From Athripsodes cinereus (Eukaryota > Arthropoda > Insecta > Trichoptera > Leptoceridae), in the NCBI GenBank assembly GCA_947579605.1, contig OX388327.1:4327122-4391121 (forward strand): a stretch of DNA of 64,000 bases, given 5' to 3'. A program made the position numbers and the translations under genes. Positions 52,768 through 63,830 of the stretch are shown here, piece after piece (position 1 is the first letter of the stretch; each line of letters starts with the position of its first letter). The notes under the pieces were generated by a model that was not told the DNA's origin, did not search any database, and saw only the letters and a list, made by a program, of their open reading frames with translations.

Positions 52768-53262
52768 ATACCATCACGGCATATCCCACAAGTGGGGTAG
52801 CCAGCAGACCAGTTGTATGTAATAAACGTGCAAGCTGTCCTCTCATAAAATCAAGACATTCAGGAAAGGTGGCAAACCTCACCGCTGAATTTAAGATGTA
52901 AGACGACCGGTGTGGCGCGGAGGCTAACACACTTGCCTTCGAGTTACGAGGTCCCGGGTTCGATTCCCGGCCAGGGAAAATGAAGAATGACCTTTTTCAA
53001 ATTGTCCTGGGTCTGGGTGTTACATGTATATGTGTTCAGTGCATTGTATATATGTATGTGTATCGTCGTGTTAGTACCCATAATACAAGATTCATATCTT
53101 AGTTTGGGACTAGCTCGGTCTGTGTGAATTGTCTATACATGTTATGTTATAAAAAAAATGTCTTAATTTTTTTAAACACCTGCCCTTTACAGAACACTCG
53201 AAAATTTACGGAAAAGAGTATGGGATATAAATTCTTTGCCGGGTGCTCCACGGTACATAAAT
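52768..53262 (-). repeat. R3 retroposon split by a SINE-1
   Basis: Left: TACCATCACGGCATATCCCA, GGGGTAGCCAGCAGACCAGT, CCTCACCGCTGAATTTAAGA. Right (53158-53262): AATGTCTTAATTTTTTTAAA, CACCTGCCCTTTACAGAACA, ATTCTTTGCCGGGTGCTCCA. The two parts read through when the SINE is removed. Confidence 0.85.
52907..53150 (+). repeat. SINE-1 copy (best preserved)
   Basis: CCGGTGTGGCGCGGAGGCTA head, box B GGTTCGATTCC at 52957-52967, body CCTGGGTCTGGGTGTTACAT, CGTCGTGTTAGTACCCATAA, and end TTTGGGACTAGCTCGGTCTG with ATGTTATGTTAT. About 244 bp. Confidence 0.9.
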
Positions 53263-53556
53263 AAAATTAAAAAATAAACGTCACAAGTTAAATGAACAAA
53301 TTAAGAAATCCAATACTGCCCTCAATAAAAACAAATTAATCTATAAAAACAATCGTATTAAATACTTCTTATTAGGTATTATTAATGGTATTATTAGCCT
53401 GTCCAAGTTGTCGGGTGCGAATCAATTTGCAGCCAACTTCACGGTGCTGAAGGATTGCCGCAGGAAACTAATAGGAAGACACTGGAGACGTGACTCGAGA
53501 ACTAATTGCCTTCTCTATACAAATATAAAATATCTAATATCTATGTACTATGTTGT
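53263..53556. other. Unassigned sequence with a GC-rich islet
   Basis: 53398-53515 stands out in base composition and is open on the plus strand (SLSKLSGANQFAANFTVLKD, CRRKLIGRHWRRDSR), but it has no good donor site and no known domain. Confidence 0.35.
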
Positions 53557-54080
53557 AGGGTAGGCAGTGGCGTGCCTTCCATACATGCAAATATGCAACG
53601 CATGCCCTTAAATAAATCTTCAAAAAATGTATTTTTAACTAATTTTATTTAATCCTTGTTGTGAATCATCCATTACGACCACGAAATAATATATTTTGTA
53701 CATGTTATCATATCCTAAGTTTGTAACAATCAATTTTAATTTAATTTTTGAATATCCAGCTATACACGAATTTATGGTTTAATTTGAGTTCTAAGATAAT
53801 ATATTATAGTAAGAAATACACTTAATGTAGTGTTCTAATTTATCGGCACAACAACACTTCTGATTTCTCGATTGAAAATATAGGGTAATTGATGAGTCTC
53901 TTGAAAACTACGTACCTATATAACGATGGTTTAAAGCAGTGTTCCGCAAACTTTTTGTGTTCAAGGTACACTTATCAAATCAAAAAAATTTCGAGGTACA
54001 CCAAAGAAAAAAGCAATGACTATTGAATATTTATTTATTACTAAAATCAATATAGGTACCTACCTAATATGAAAAGATGT

Positions 54081-54990
<910 letters not shown>

Positions 54991-56035
54991 CTACTCGATA
55001 CGAATGCGTGCTGCGTTCGGCGATAACTCGTGAGCCAGGCGCGCCACGCGGGGGAGGCTGTCCCGCCACTCGCCCAACAAAGCGCCTGCTCTTATAGCTC
55101 TCAGCTATTTAAGGTGTATTTATTTTATTTATTTATTTCATTTATAAAACAGTATTTAAAAGATAAAAGTCATAAAAAATTTACCTAACTGGGCATTAGC
55201 CCGTACCAAGGTAGACTGAGCCAGTTTTCACCTTACTATTATCTTAACAAAACCTTGACTTTTTTCCGCGGCACACCAACTGATGACCACAGTACACCAG
55301 TGTGCCGCGGCACACGCTTTGCGGAACACTGGTTTAAAGCACAAAAGACACATGCCCACTATTTAGGTAAAATGAGTTAATATATGTACAAGATCGATTG
55401 AAACGTCGTCTATATCCTGATTACCAATATTACCAATTACCAATAATTCTTATATCATTATCGAAATATTTAACAAAAACCAGATGTAACAAAGTCACAT
55501 AAGATATTTGAGAATGTATTAATATCGACATAATTGATTCCTAAAAAGCACATGTCCACCATGGACATCTTCTGAATTAATTTAAAATTAATTAATTAAT
55601 TTTGAATCTCAAACTTTCAAACCCTGTTTTCTCTAAACTGTCAAATGTGGACATGTGTCTTCTGTGCTTTAAACCATCGATAATTTGTTAATCTATGTAT
55701 AGGTATATTCTATTATTCTCAAGGCAATCCACTCGTTTACAGTGAAATAATACATTTTTACAAAGCATGCCCGATGTGAAAAGTCTTGTCCCGCCACTGA
55801 GGGTAGGTAGGTACTATGTTGTACTTATATTAGCTTCGTTCTTAGTTTGCTAAATCAAGTTGGATTAGTGTATATATACATCGACTTAAATCATAGGCCA
55901 GTAACACAGTACTATTTTTTTCAAAAAGATGATTTTAAAATTAACAATAAAACAATGTAATTCTCATGTTTGTACCATTCACTGAGTGAAAATTCATAAT
56001 TACAAATATTTCTAAACACAGTTAATTTTTCACTG

Positions 56036-56130
56036 TGGCTCGCCCGTGAGGACAATTTTTTTGTTAGCAAGTGCGGATAAATAGGAGTCTTTGACTCCTG
56101 AGATATCCGGGTGTGTGGAGGGTCCTTTCA
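56036..56130 (+). repeat. R4 retroposon copy
   Basis: CGCCCGTGAGGACAATTTTT, GCGGATAAATAGGAGTCTTT, GACTCCTGAGATATCCGGGT and GGAGGGTCCTTTCAAT. The stem GGATA/TATCC plus GGAGTC/GACTCC is perfect here. Confidence 0.7.
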
Positions 56131-57072
56131 ATATATTGGTTGGGTTGTTATTATGAAAAAGCATCCGCCGACAAATCTGTTTTTATGTATATTTGTCGCG
56201 ACTGTTTTGAAATAATTCAATGCTGTATCAATGAAATAAAATAATCATAGCGAAAGCAACACAGTGTCTTTATTTTTATTCTATTGCAATCTCATATTAT
56301 TAAACTTTGTATTGCAGCTTTTAACAAAGTTATTCCCTTGAGACTCGACATCTATGAAGGAAATGCGGAATTAATAAAGTGAATTAAATAAATCAAGTAA
56401 ATGCAACACTATAGGAGAACTGAGAAAAAAATGTAATCAAATATATAGTAATTCAAATAACGTAATTTCACAGGGTACCGTTTCATATTGTAAGTATCTC
56501 ACGAACAAGGCAATTAAAATCTACAATTCAGCGATGAGGTACATAGGTATGCTAGCAGTTTTTGGTCCTGGGCCTGTCTCGGAGGTGAGCTGAATACCCC
56601 CCCCCCTTTCCCAATCCCCTTTTTAAAGTGCCAATAACGTCAGGTATGTGAGGAATGAAGTTGAGAGTGGAATGAGATGAAAAAAAAAAAAAAAAAAATG
56701 TATGTGTTTGATAAAATGTGAAGTGTTGGGATAGTATTTATTTTTAATCTGTTTTTAAAGTTTTGATTTTCCTTTTTTTTAGAAATTGTTCTGTATTGTT
56801 ATTGCATACATTTGGGAAGTGTGAATTTGTTTGTGCGAATGAATGTATTATGTGTGCGAAATTGGGTGAATGGATGTATTGTGAATGAATGTATTGTGTG
56901 TGAGATTTTCTATGATAGCTTTGTGTGTTATTGCTGAAGTGTGCACTGTTTGGATGTAAGACTATTGGAATGTTTTTGTCGCTTACATGTTATATATATA
57001 TATGTCTTTCATCTGTTGTGTACCATGTAAATGAATGAATAAATAAATAAATAAATAAAATCTTGAATGTCC
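56131..57072. other. Intronic sequence with simple repeats, no gene
   Basis: Poly-C near 56599, poly-A at about 56680-56698, TATATA near 56992 and AAATAAATAAATAAATAAAA at 57040-57060, the last like a plus-strand LINE tail. 56500-56560 has a short R3-like TCAGCGATGAGGT. Confidence 0.45.
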
Positions 57073-57834
57073 ACCATTACTATCTACTATATCATCACGT
57101 ATGTCTACCATTACTATCTACTATATCATCACGTATGTCTACCATTACTATCTACTATATCATCACGTATGTCTACCATTACTATCTACTATATCATCAC
57201 GTATGTCTACCATTACTATCTACTATATCATCACGTATGTCTACCATTACTATCTACTATATCATCACGTATGTCTACCATTACTATCTACTATATCATC
57301 ACGTATGTCTACCATTACTATCTACTATATCATCACGTATGTCTACCATTACTATCTACTATATCATCACGTATGTCTACCATTACTATCTACTATATCA
57401 TCACGTATGTCTACCATTACTATCTACTATATCATCACGTATGTCTACCATTACTATCTACTATATCATCACGTATGTCTACCATTACTATCTACTATAT
57501 CATCACGTATGTCTACCATTACTATCTACTATATCATCACGTATGTCTACCATTACTATCTACTATATCATCACGTATGTCTACCATTACTATCTACTAT
57601 ATCATCACGTATGTCTACCATTACTATCTACTATATCATCACGTATGTCTACCATTACTATCTACTATATCATCACGTATGTCTACCATTACTATCTACT
57701 ATATCATCACGTATGTCTACCATTACTATCTACTATATCATCACGTATGTCTACCATTACTATCTACTATATCATCACGTATGTCTACCATTACTATCTA
57801 CTATATCATCACGTATGTCTACCATTACTTTCTA
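57073..57834. repeat. Minisatellite, 22.4 x 34 bp
   Basis: ACCATTACTATCTACTATAT plus CATCACGTATGTCT repeats at an exact 34-bp spacing from 57073 to 57821 with no variation I can find, ending in a partial unit. 34 is not a multiple of 3, so all three plus frames cycle through the same stop-free 34-residue repeat. The long ORFs at 57063, 57067 and 57101 are therefore artefacts of the array. Confidence 0.97.
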
Positions 57835-58076
57835 CAGCAAGGTTGAAGTGGTCATGGACAGAGCATGTTGCTAGACTTAAAGATCAAAGATGGACAAAAA
57901 GGGTAGTGGAGTGGAGATCTCGTGAAGATAAAAGGAGTAGAGGAAGACCTCCAACACGTTGGTCAGACGACATTAGAAGAATCGCTGGTGACTGGTTGCA
58001 GAAAGCCCAGGACAGAGATGTCTGGAGACATATGGGGGAGGCTTATGTTCAGCAGTGGACAGTAATAGCTGCATAA
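57835..58076 (+). mobile_element. LINE-D C-terminal fragment
   Basis: The frame reads ARLKWSWTEHVARLKDQRWT, KRSRGRPPTRWSDDIRRIAG, WLQKAQDRDVWRHMGEAYVQ and QW, ending at TAA 58074-58076. This is the usual end of an RTE-like LINE ORF (RLKWxWxxHVAR, RGRPPxRWxDD, AYVQQW). It is fused in frame with the minisatellite by chance. An R3 begins just after it. Confidence 0.85.
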
Positions 58077-58082
58077 GTAAGT

Positions 58083-58810
58083 ATATCATCACGGTACATC
58101 CCACAAGTGGAGTAGCCAGCACATAAAGGGTTGCACTTTATTTATTTATTTATTTATTTTTCCTATCATCCATATTTAGCACTTGGAATCGTCAAACAAT
58201 ACAAATAATTTGCTATTCTATGACAATCACAAACAATTTTCAATAGTTACTTCACCATAATATCAAACACTTCACAATGATCATAGACAAGAGAAGAAAA
58301 TAAAAGAAAACAAAAAAAATGATAAACTGATTAAGGAAGTGTAAAAGGCCCAAAACAGCTTCACGTCAATGTAGGAATGTAAAAGATAGATAAACAAATC
58401 AAATACAATGACAAACAAATTAGCAAATGCTTATATTAAAACAAAAGGGTAAGCTCACAAGAACAAAGTCAAAGATACTATACTAAAACAAGCAAATTTA
58501 TCAATATGTTAGAAGAGAGTTATCCATGAATGTTACAGGAATGTCAGTTCCTAAGTCATCCATATTCTTCATTTTTCTAAGGAAGGGTTCAAGGATCACC
58601 CAAAGGGCTTTCCACAACAAAATCCTTCCTGAAATTAAATACAACCTTGAATGCTCACCAACTCTTTACTTGAACAATATAGATTTAAAATTATAGGAGT
58701 TGCCAGCAGATCAGGCAAATGTAATAAACATACAAACCGCCCTCCCTGTGCCGACAAGAAATAAGACATTCAGAACGGGTGACAAAACTTATCGATGATA
58801 TAAAAGATGA
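58083..58810 (-). repeat. R3 retroposon split by a LINE 3' end
   Basis: Left: TATATCATCACGGTACATCC, CAAGTGGAGTAGCCAGCA (58083-58127). Right: TTGCCAGCAGATCAGGCAAA, CATACAAACCGCCCTCCCTG, CATTCAGAACGGGTGACAAA (58696-58800). GCCAGCA stands at both junctions. Confidence 0.65.
58136..58692 (-). mobile_element. Probable LINE 3' end inserted in R3
   Basis: On the minus strand it ends in an AAATAAATAAATAAA tail (58137-58158). A short open frame ending at TGA 58501-58503 reads ILLWKALWVILEPFLRKMKN then MDDLGTDIPVTF. It sits between the two halves of an R3 copy, so it moved as a unit. The family is not identified. Confidence 0.5.
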
Positions 58811-59469
58811 TGATATTTATCATATTGAATTCATCGATTTAAGGAGTGTAGAGAACAATCGGTATAACTATTACACGCAGTTAGTTTGCTAGCTACTCAC
58901 TCCAATTATGAAATTTATCTTGATGATTTAAAATAGTATAAAATATAATTATTATGTAAGCATTTTTCTAATTAAAAATCCAATAAAATTAAGATAATAA
59001 AAGGGAGGCAGTAGATACTTTATAATAGCCTAAAGGGATATCGAAAACTTTGATCTACGTTCCAAATAAATTTGAATTATATGTATTCTATACTTAATTT
59101 TATTATATTATGTACGTAGTTTAAAACTGAAAAGCAATTAATAATATTTTCTACTTACTCAGAAGGTATTTTATATTAGCCTCGATTACTCGCAAAAGAG
59201 TGTATGGCCTTTAAACATAGCATAGGGTGCTATACGGTGGATGTAATGTCCTTGAATTGATACATTGGATAGTGTCCTTAATGTGCTTTGTTGGATATCG
59301 TTTAATGTTTTCTTCTAGGATCGCATTGGCCTTCAGCTGTAATGATCCTTGTAAGAATCGTCTTATTGTCAGTAATAATAATAATAATAAAATGCCACTT
59401 TTCCCCATATGGGTTATTTATTGTTTCTATTGCTAATATAGTATTCTTACGAGTTGGTTTACGTTGGTC
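58811..59469. other. Intronic sequence, nothing recognised
   Basis: Near 59370-59392 there is an AATAATAATAATAATAAAATG stretch, possibly a tail. No gene supported. Confidence 0.35.
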
Positions 59470-59540
59470 TGCTCTTCGGGCCGTGTCTACAAGTTCGGAT
59501 AAATAGAAGTCCTCGACTCGTGAGATGTCCGAGTTAATCA
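59470..59540 (+). repeat. R4 3'-end copy
   Basis: GGGCCGTGTCTACAAGTTCG, GGATAAATAGAAGTCCTCGA and CTCGTGAGATGTCCGAG, the R4 hairpin region with changes. Confidence 0.55.
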
Positions 59541-59617
59541 ATCAAAACTTCCTAGAATGATCAATGGTAGAAGTAGTAGCAATTCGACGAGTAGCATTTT
59601 CATAACGTCAACTTGTC

Positions 59618-59650
59618 GAAATGCCGTGATGGTGGGTATAGTAATTCTAT
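59618..59650 (+). repeat. R3 3'-end scrap
   Basis: AATGCCGTGATGGTGGGTAT followed by AGTAATTC. Confidence 0.45.
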
Positions 59651-60050
59651 TCTATCTATTCTATTCTATACCCTCACGCCGTTTCCCAAGTAGGGTAGGC
59701 AGAGAGAACGGAACGCCAATTAGATCTGTCCTTCTTTCGCCTCCTCCACAGTCATACAATTTCTCATGCACGCATGTCGATTTCTCTTACTTAAAACACG
59801 GCCGCCCTTGAGAATTTAATCTACATGATCAAGCCATGTAGTTCTCGGACGCCCGCGCTTCCTCACCCTCCTCCTTTCAGACAGGAACATCCAGTTTGTC
59901 ATCCTTTCCTCTTCCATTCGTTCCACATGACCAAACCATCTCAATTTATTTACACGCATTCTATCCACAACACTCCGCTTGTATCCACTGATTCTTCTAA
60001 TATCCTCGTTCCTCACTCTATTACGCAACGTTTTACCAACCAACCAACCA
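59645..60050 (-). mobile_element. LINE-A 3' fragment with variable tail
   Basis: On the minus strand VGKTLRNRVRNEDIRRISGY, VDRMRVNKLRWFGHVERMEE, VRKRGRPRTTWLDHVD (frame 59816-60124), then in shifted frame the KDGRVLSKRNRRACMRNCMT and VLSAYP end, the CCCTACTTGGGAAACGGCGT terminus and an ATAGAATAGAATAG tail. Very close to the 6040 copy. Confidence 0.85.
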
Positions 60051-60741
60051 GTAGGTATAGTAGCAGTAGAAGAAGTCCATTTTGTGCAATTAAATTTATT
60101 TTTATTAAAACGTGCAACTACCATTTCTAAGAATAATTCAAAATATACGCAGTTTTGACGTACTAAAAAAAAATATCAAAAAATTGTGTTCGCATCTCTG
60201 ACCTAAGTTATTATTTTTTCATTTACAAAAATCAATAGATCCAAACTCAAAAATATAACAACGATACAGCTTCAATAATTTCCACTTTATTGGGGTTGAA
60301 ATTCTCGGCTTTATATATTCAAATAAAGATAAATGGGAGGGCAAAGAAAATTGGATAAAGCGGAGTTTATCTAAAAAAGGGATGAAAAGCTGCAATAAGA
60401 CAGGTTTAATAATAATGACAAGAAGGGGTAGCAAGGGGTTGTCACGAGGGAAATAATGATAGGAGATAATATCGTTAAAATTCATGATACGAAATATTTG
60501 CCAGTACATATTTATTTGTAGTGACAACACAAGATTTGAAAAGCATGACTTGTATTGTGAAAAGATGAATGTTTTAAAATATTTATAGTATACAAATTTA
60601 TCTGCTTTTGAAAAAAAACCTTCTTTACAATATACCAATCGATCTAACACTGGGAGAGAACAGATTGTTGTCGAACAAAGAAAATCGGTTTATTTGGAAC
60701 AAATTATAACATATAGTGACAAATACAATCTACATATTATA
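60051..60741. other. Intronic AT-rich sequence, nothing recognised
   Basis: The 143-codon ORF at 60219-60650 (minus) is AT-biased and has no domain I recognise. Confidence 0.4.
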
Positions 60742-60862
60742 TAAATTTATCACACGAAACTACCATATAAGGCTTAGAAAACACAACGTCACCTTATTCG
60801 GAAGTGTTCCGTCCGGGGCTTTTCTAAATATTATATGGTAGTTTCGTGTGTCAAATTTACAT
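60742..60862. repeat. Inverted repeat around a SINE-3-like core
   Basis: CACACGAAACTACCATATAA at 60751 is mirrored by TTATATGGTAGTTTCGTGTG at about 60832-60851, with roughly 40-bp arms. The centre (ACAACGTCACCTTATTCGGA, GTGTTCCGTCCGGGGC) matches the SINE-3 type at 31243-31330. Confidence 0.6.
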
Positions 60863-60974
60863 AATATGACCTCATACAATGGTTAATTGTAAAAAAAACA
60901 TCGATAAAATACAATCTTCTGTATTTATTTTTGATCGATTAATAATTTTATAATCAGTTGATTGATTTTATAGT

Positions 60975-61540
60975 CTTAACCAAGGTTCAAAAGCGGAAGA
61001 TACTAAGCTTTGAAAACAAGTGTCTTGGGAGCAATTGGATGTAAAATGGTATGAACATGTCACAAATGATGCTGTGCACCGACGCATCCGGCAAAGATTT
61101 GTAATCTCCGTGATACAGGAGAGACGATGGTCCTGGCTGAATCATGTTCTGAGAATGCCCAATGATAGTTGTCAAAAAAGAGCACTGTTCTTCGGTCCGT
61201 AAGAATTCCGTCGGCCCGGATGGAATACACCGTAGGGAATGTCGTGGAAAGAGGTGACGCGATTGGCACAGAGACGCTCTGCAGGGCTACTCTTGACAAA
61301 ACTAAACACGATCTTAATCTAGTCTTGATCTTGATCATACGACGCACGAAGTGACTATTGGCCAAAAATACACGCAAACCGATCATGCGTTAGCGGTAGC
61401 GCGGTGTTTTTGACCATAGTCCCTTCGTGCGTCGTATGATCAAGATCAAGACTAGATTAAGATCGTGTTTAGTTTTGTCAAGAGTAACCCTGCTGAATGG
61501 AGGATGCTGGTTTCTGCCCTTCGAGAGGAGCTTCCTCTTT
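60975..61540 (+). mobile_element. LINE-B fragment split by a foldback element
   Basis: 60975-61281 carries the EVKWYEHVTN-like VKWYEHVTNDAVHRRIRQRF, RRWSWLNHVLRMPNDS and RALFFGP segments with several stops and deletions. It resumes at 61493 with CTGAATGGAGGATGCTGGTT and ends CTTCGAGAGGAGC. It is older than the 20161 and 26735 copies. Confidence 0.8.
61279..61495. mobile_element. Foldback MITE (211 bp) with CTG duplication
   Basis: 61282-61492 has arms of about 75 bp, CAGGGCTACTCTTGACAAAA inward to TACGACGCACGAAG, inverted with one or two mismatches around a roughly 60-base centre. CTG flanks both sides, and the empty site in other LINE-B copies has a single CTG. A 3-bp CWG duplication is what PIF/Harbinger elements give; class assignment is tentative. 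Confidence 0.8.
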
Positions 61541-61549
61541 TATCGCATC

Positions 61550-61655
61550 ATCAGGCAAAAGTAAACAGTTAGTTTCTTTACTTTTGACTGACGATGGGAG
61601 CAGAAGCTCTTGAAAGCCGGCTCACAAATAAATTAAAGTCAACAGTGGAATAGCA
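61550..61655 (-). repeat. R10 repeat
   Basis: Inverted match to 24255-24345: CATCAGGCAAAAGTAAACAG, CTGACGATGGGAGCAGAAGC and AAGCCGGCTCACAAATAAAT. The internal GCAAAAGTAAACAG/CTTTTGACTG forms a weak hairpin. Confidence 0.45.
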
Positions 61656-62251
61656 ATATATTAATATATTGTTTCATTAATAACTTATTAGGAATAATTA
61701 CGCATTTGGTTTTTAAGTACGTTTGATAAATTATAATTTGTGTATACTTTTATGAAATCACCTCCCCTTTGTTTATTACTGTCACGGTTGGTTTTCACAC
61801 GAATGGTGAATGTTCGATTTGGTGACATTTTTATTGGTCATTAAGAGCTTGATACACAATATGAAGGTATATACTTCAAGGAAATGACCATTTTTCTATA
61901 TTTATCTTTCATTATTTAACATTTTCCCTGTAAACTGATATTTTTATTTGAAAAAATTACGGCTAAGTTGTCTTTCATTGCATTTATGGGGTTTGTTGGA
62001 AGTTATCGCGACTGTATTCGATATTGTCATGGATTTTTGTGTGAATTTGGTTGCAATCAATGTACGGCTATTTAATCAAAGCCAGCGTTCGCTGCGTTCC
62101 ATAAAAAAAGAACAGAGAACTCGCATTACAAAGTAGCCCTATTCTCTATTGATTCAAACTTAAATAAGAACGTTCCTAAATTTAATAATTAAGGTCACTT
62201 AAAATAAAATTCGTATTTTATATGAAATTTTAGAGTTTATAGAATACCGAT
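61656..62251. other. Intronic sequence, nothing recognised
   Basis: No supported coding or repeat feature. Confidence 0.35.
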
Positions 62252-62295
62252 GTGCACTAACTAAAATTGGATCGTTACTATTTTAGTTAGTGCAC
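62252..62295. repeat. Perfect 16-bp hairpin
   Basis: GTGCACTAACTAAAAT and ATTTTAGTTAGTGCAC around a 12-base loop. AT-rich flanks; function unknown, possibly a MITE centre. Confidence 0.85.
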
Positions 62296-62690
62296 ACTTA
62301 AAATGAAATAGAATAGGGGTTATATTATGGATAATAAATTATAATTCCTTAAATATAAATTATATGTAAATCATACCTGCGCAATAACATCCACTCACAA
62401 AGATGAATCGTTTTTGTAATATGTAAGAAATGTAATTTTTGCGAGAGTCTGGGTTTTTAACAATACGCCTCTGGGTTATCTTTTTGTATCTGACTTAAGT
62501 TTCATCATATATACAAATCGTCGGTGGATGCATGAAACCTCCTATGTGTCAATTTTTTTCAATAATGAGATATCGATACCAAATTGCTCGTCTGCTCGAG
62601 CTGCATCTATTACTAATGAAGTAACATATACGCTGAGATATTCAAGGAAAACGTTATTGAGAGAAATGAATTATCTTACACCGCTTTCTT

Positions 62691-62790
62691 CCGTGATCGC
62701 TAGTGACCACTATTAATGAAACGTCTGTTCACAACTTTTCATTTTGGAGGATCATCCAGAGTGATCACAGTGAACAAGTGTGATTTATAA
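62691..62790. mobile_element. End of the GTTCAC-rich MITE, inverted
   Basis: TCGCTAGTGACCACTATTAA, GAGGATCATCCAGAGTGATC and ACAGTGAACAAGTGTGA are the inverse of 50600-50695. Confidence 0.75.
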
Positions 62791-62990
62791 TTATTATTCT
62801 AAAAATATCACTCTGCACTGAGACCGTAACAGCTTTTTGCCAAGGCGATCTCAGCAGGAAAAATGAAAAAAAAGAAATACCAAGTCAAAAAGCAAAAAAA
62901 AAAAACACAAAAGATATCATCAAAAAGAAACAGAATCTAAGGAGAGTCTCTATCCGAGCGATAAAGTCATTGAATACCCTTTTAAGTCTT
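62791..62990 (-). repeat. R5 retroposon copy
   Basis: ATTATTATTCTAAAAATATC, GCCAAGGCGATCTCAGCAGG and GAGAGTCTCTATCCGAGCGA are the inverse of 45048-45225. It directly abuts the MITE end at 62790. Confidence 0.7.
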
Positions 62991-63301
62991 ATTTGTATAG
63001 ACCATTAAAGGATGACGTCACAGAAAAATCATTGAGGGGCATCAGGCATCGCAACACAACAGACGATTACGGTGTAATATTAGGTGGAACGCCTAAAGAA
63101 TACCTAATAATAAAAAAAAACTGTCAGTGTCGATTTTGTTGTTATTTTGTCGTCTGACTTTCTTTTTTTTCTCTTATGGCATAACATCCTACAAGGATGA
63201 TTTGCGCAATCTGACTGTTTGCCCCCCAAGCAAAAGCAAATCCATAGACAAGACCACGTCACCTTAATTTGTTCTTATTTTTAAAATTAAATTTTATTAT
63301 A
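62991..63301. other. Intronic sequence, nothing recognised
   Basis: No supported feature. Confidence 0.3.
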
Positions 63302-63452
63302 GATGACAACCTTACGGGCTTAAAATATTGTGAATTGTGTAAATTGTACGTACTTTTAAATGGGGTTATACATTGTTTATATTTTGTCTCTTGTATATTA
63401 TTTCAACTTATATGTATTATCTGAAGTGTGTCATAGGTGAACAAATAAATAA
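63302..63452 (+). repeat. R8 LINE 3' UTR copy
   Basis: GATGACAACCTTACGGGCTT, CTTTTAAATGGGGTTATACA, ATCTGAAGTGTGTCATAGG and an AACAAATAAATAAAT tail, as at 23240-23412. Confidence 0.65.
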
Positions 63453-63830
63453 ATAGACAAATGTACATAGGAGGTTTTATAAATCCATCGATGAAATACA
63501 ATTATTCAACTTCAACACAAAGAGAATGATGAAAATAATAATATTTCAATTTATTATTGTACTGTCCGTTTGTTTGTTTGTTATCATAATAATAATAATG
63601 AATAAACTCTTCACACAATAGTTGGGGCGGACCTGTGTCAGTCACAGCAGTAGCCCTTGCAGTAGTAGTAAAAGTTATAGTGGATTCGCTGCCGGCTGTC
63701 AGAAGACAAATAATACATTATATTATAAGTACAAGCAGGGAAAATTATAACGATACAGCTCAAATTAAAAGTAGCTCAATCGCTTGACAATGTTGAAATC
63801 AAATAACATGTTTTTTTCTAATATACTGTT
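63453..63830. other. Intronic sequence, nothing recognised
   Basis: 63620-63712 is somewhat GC-richer but shows no domain in any frame. Confidence 0.3.

Noticed and set aside
57063..58076. A 337-residue tandem-repeat protein
   Set aside because: The repeat part is a 34-bp minisatellite open in all three frames by arithmetic; the C-terminal part is a truncated LINE tail.
60219..60650. 143-codon minus-strand ORF
   Set aside because: AT-driven composition, no motif, no splice context and no repeat in the window supporting it.
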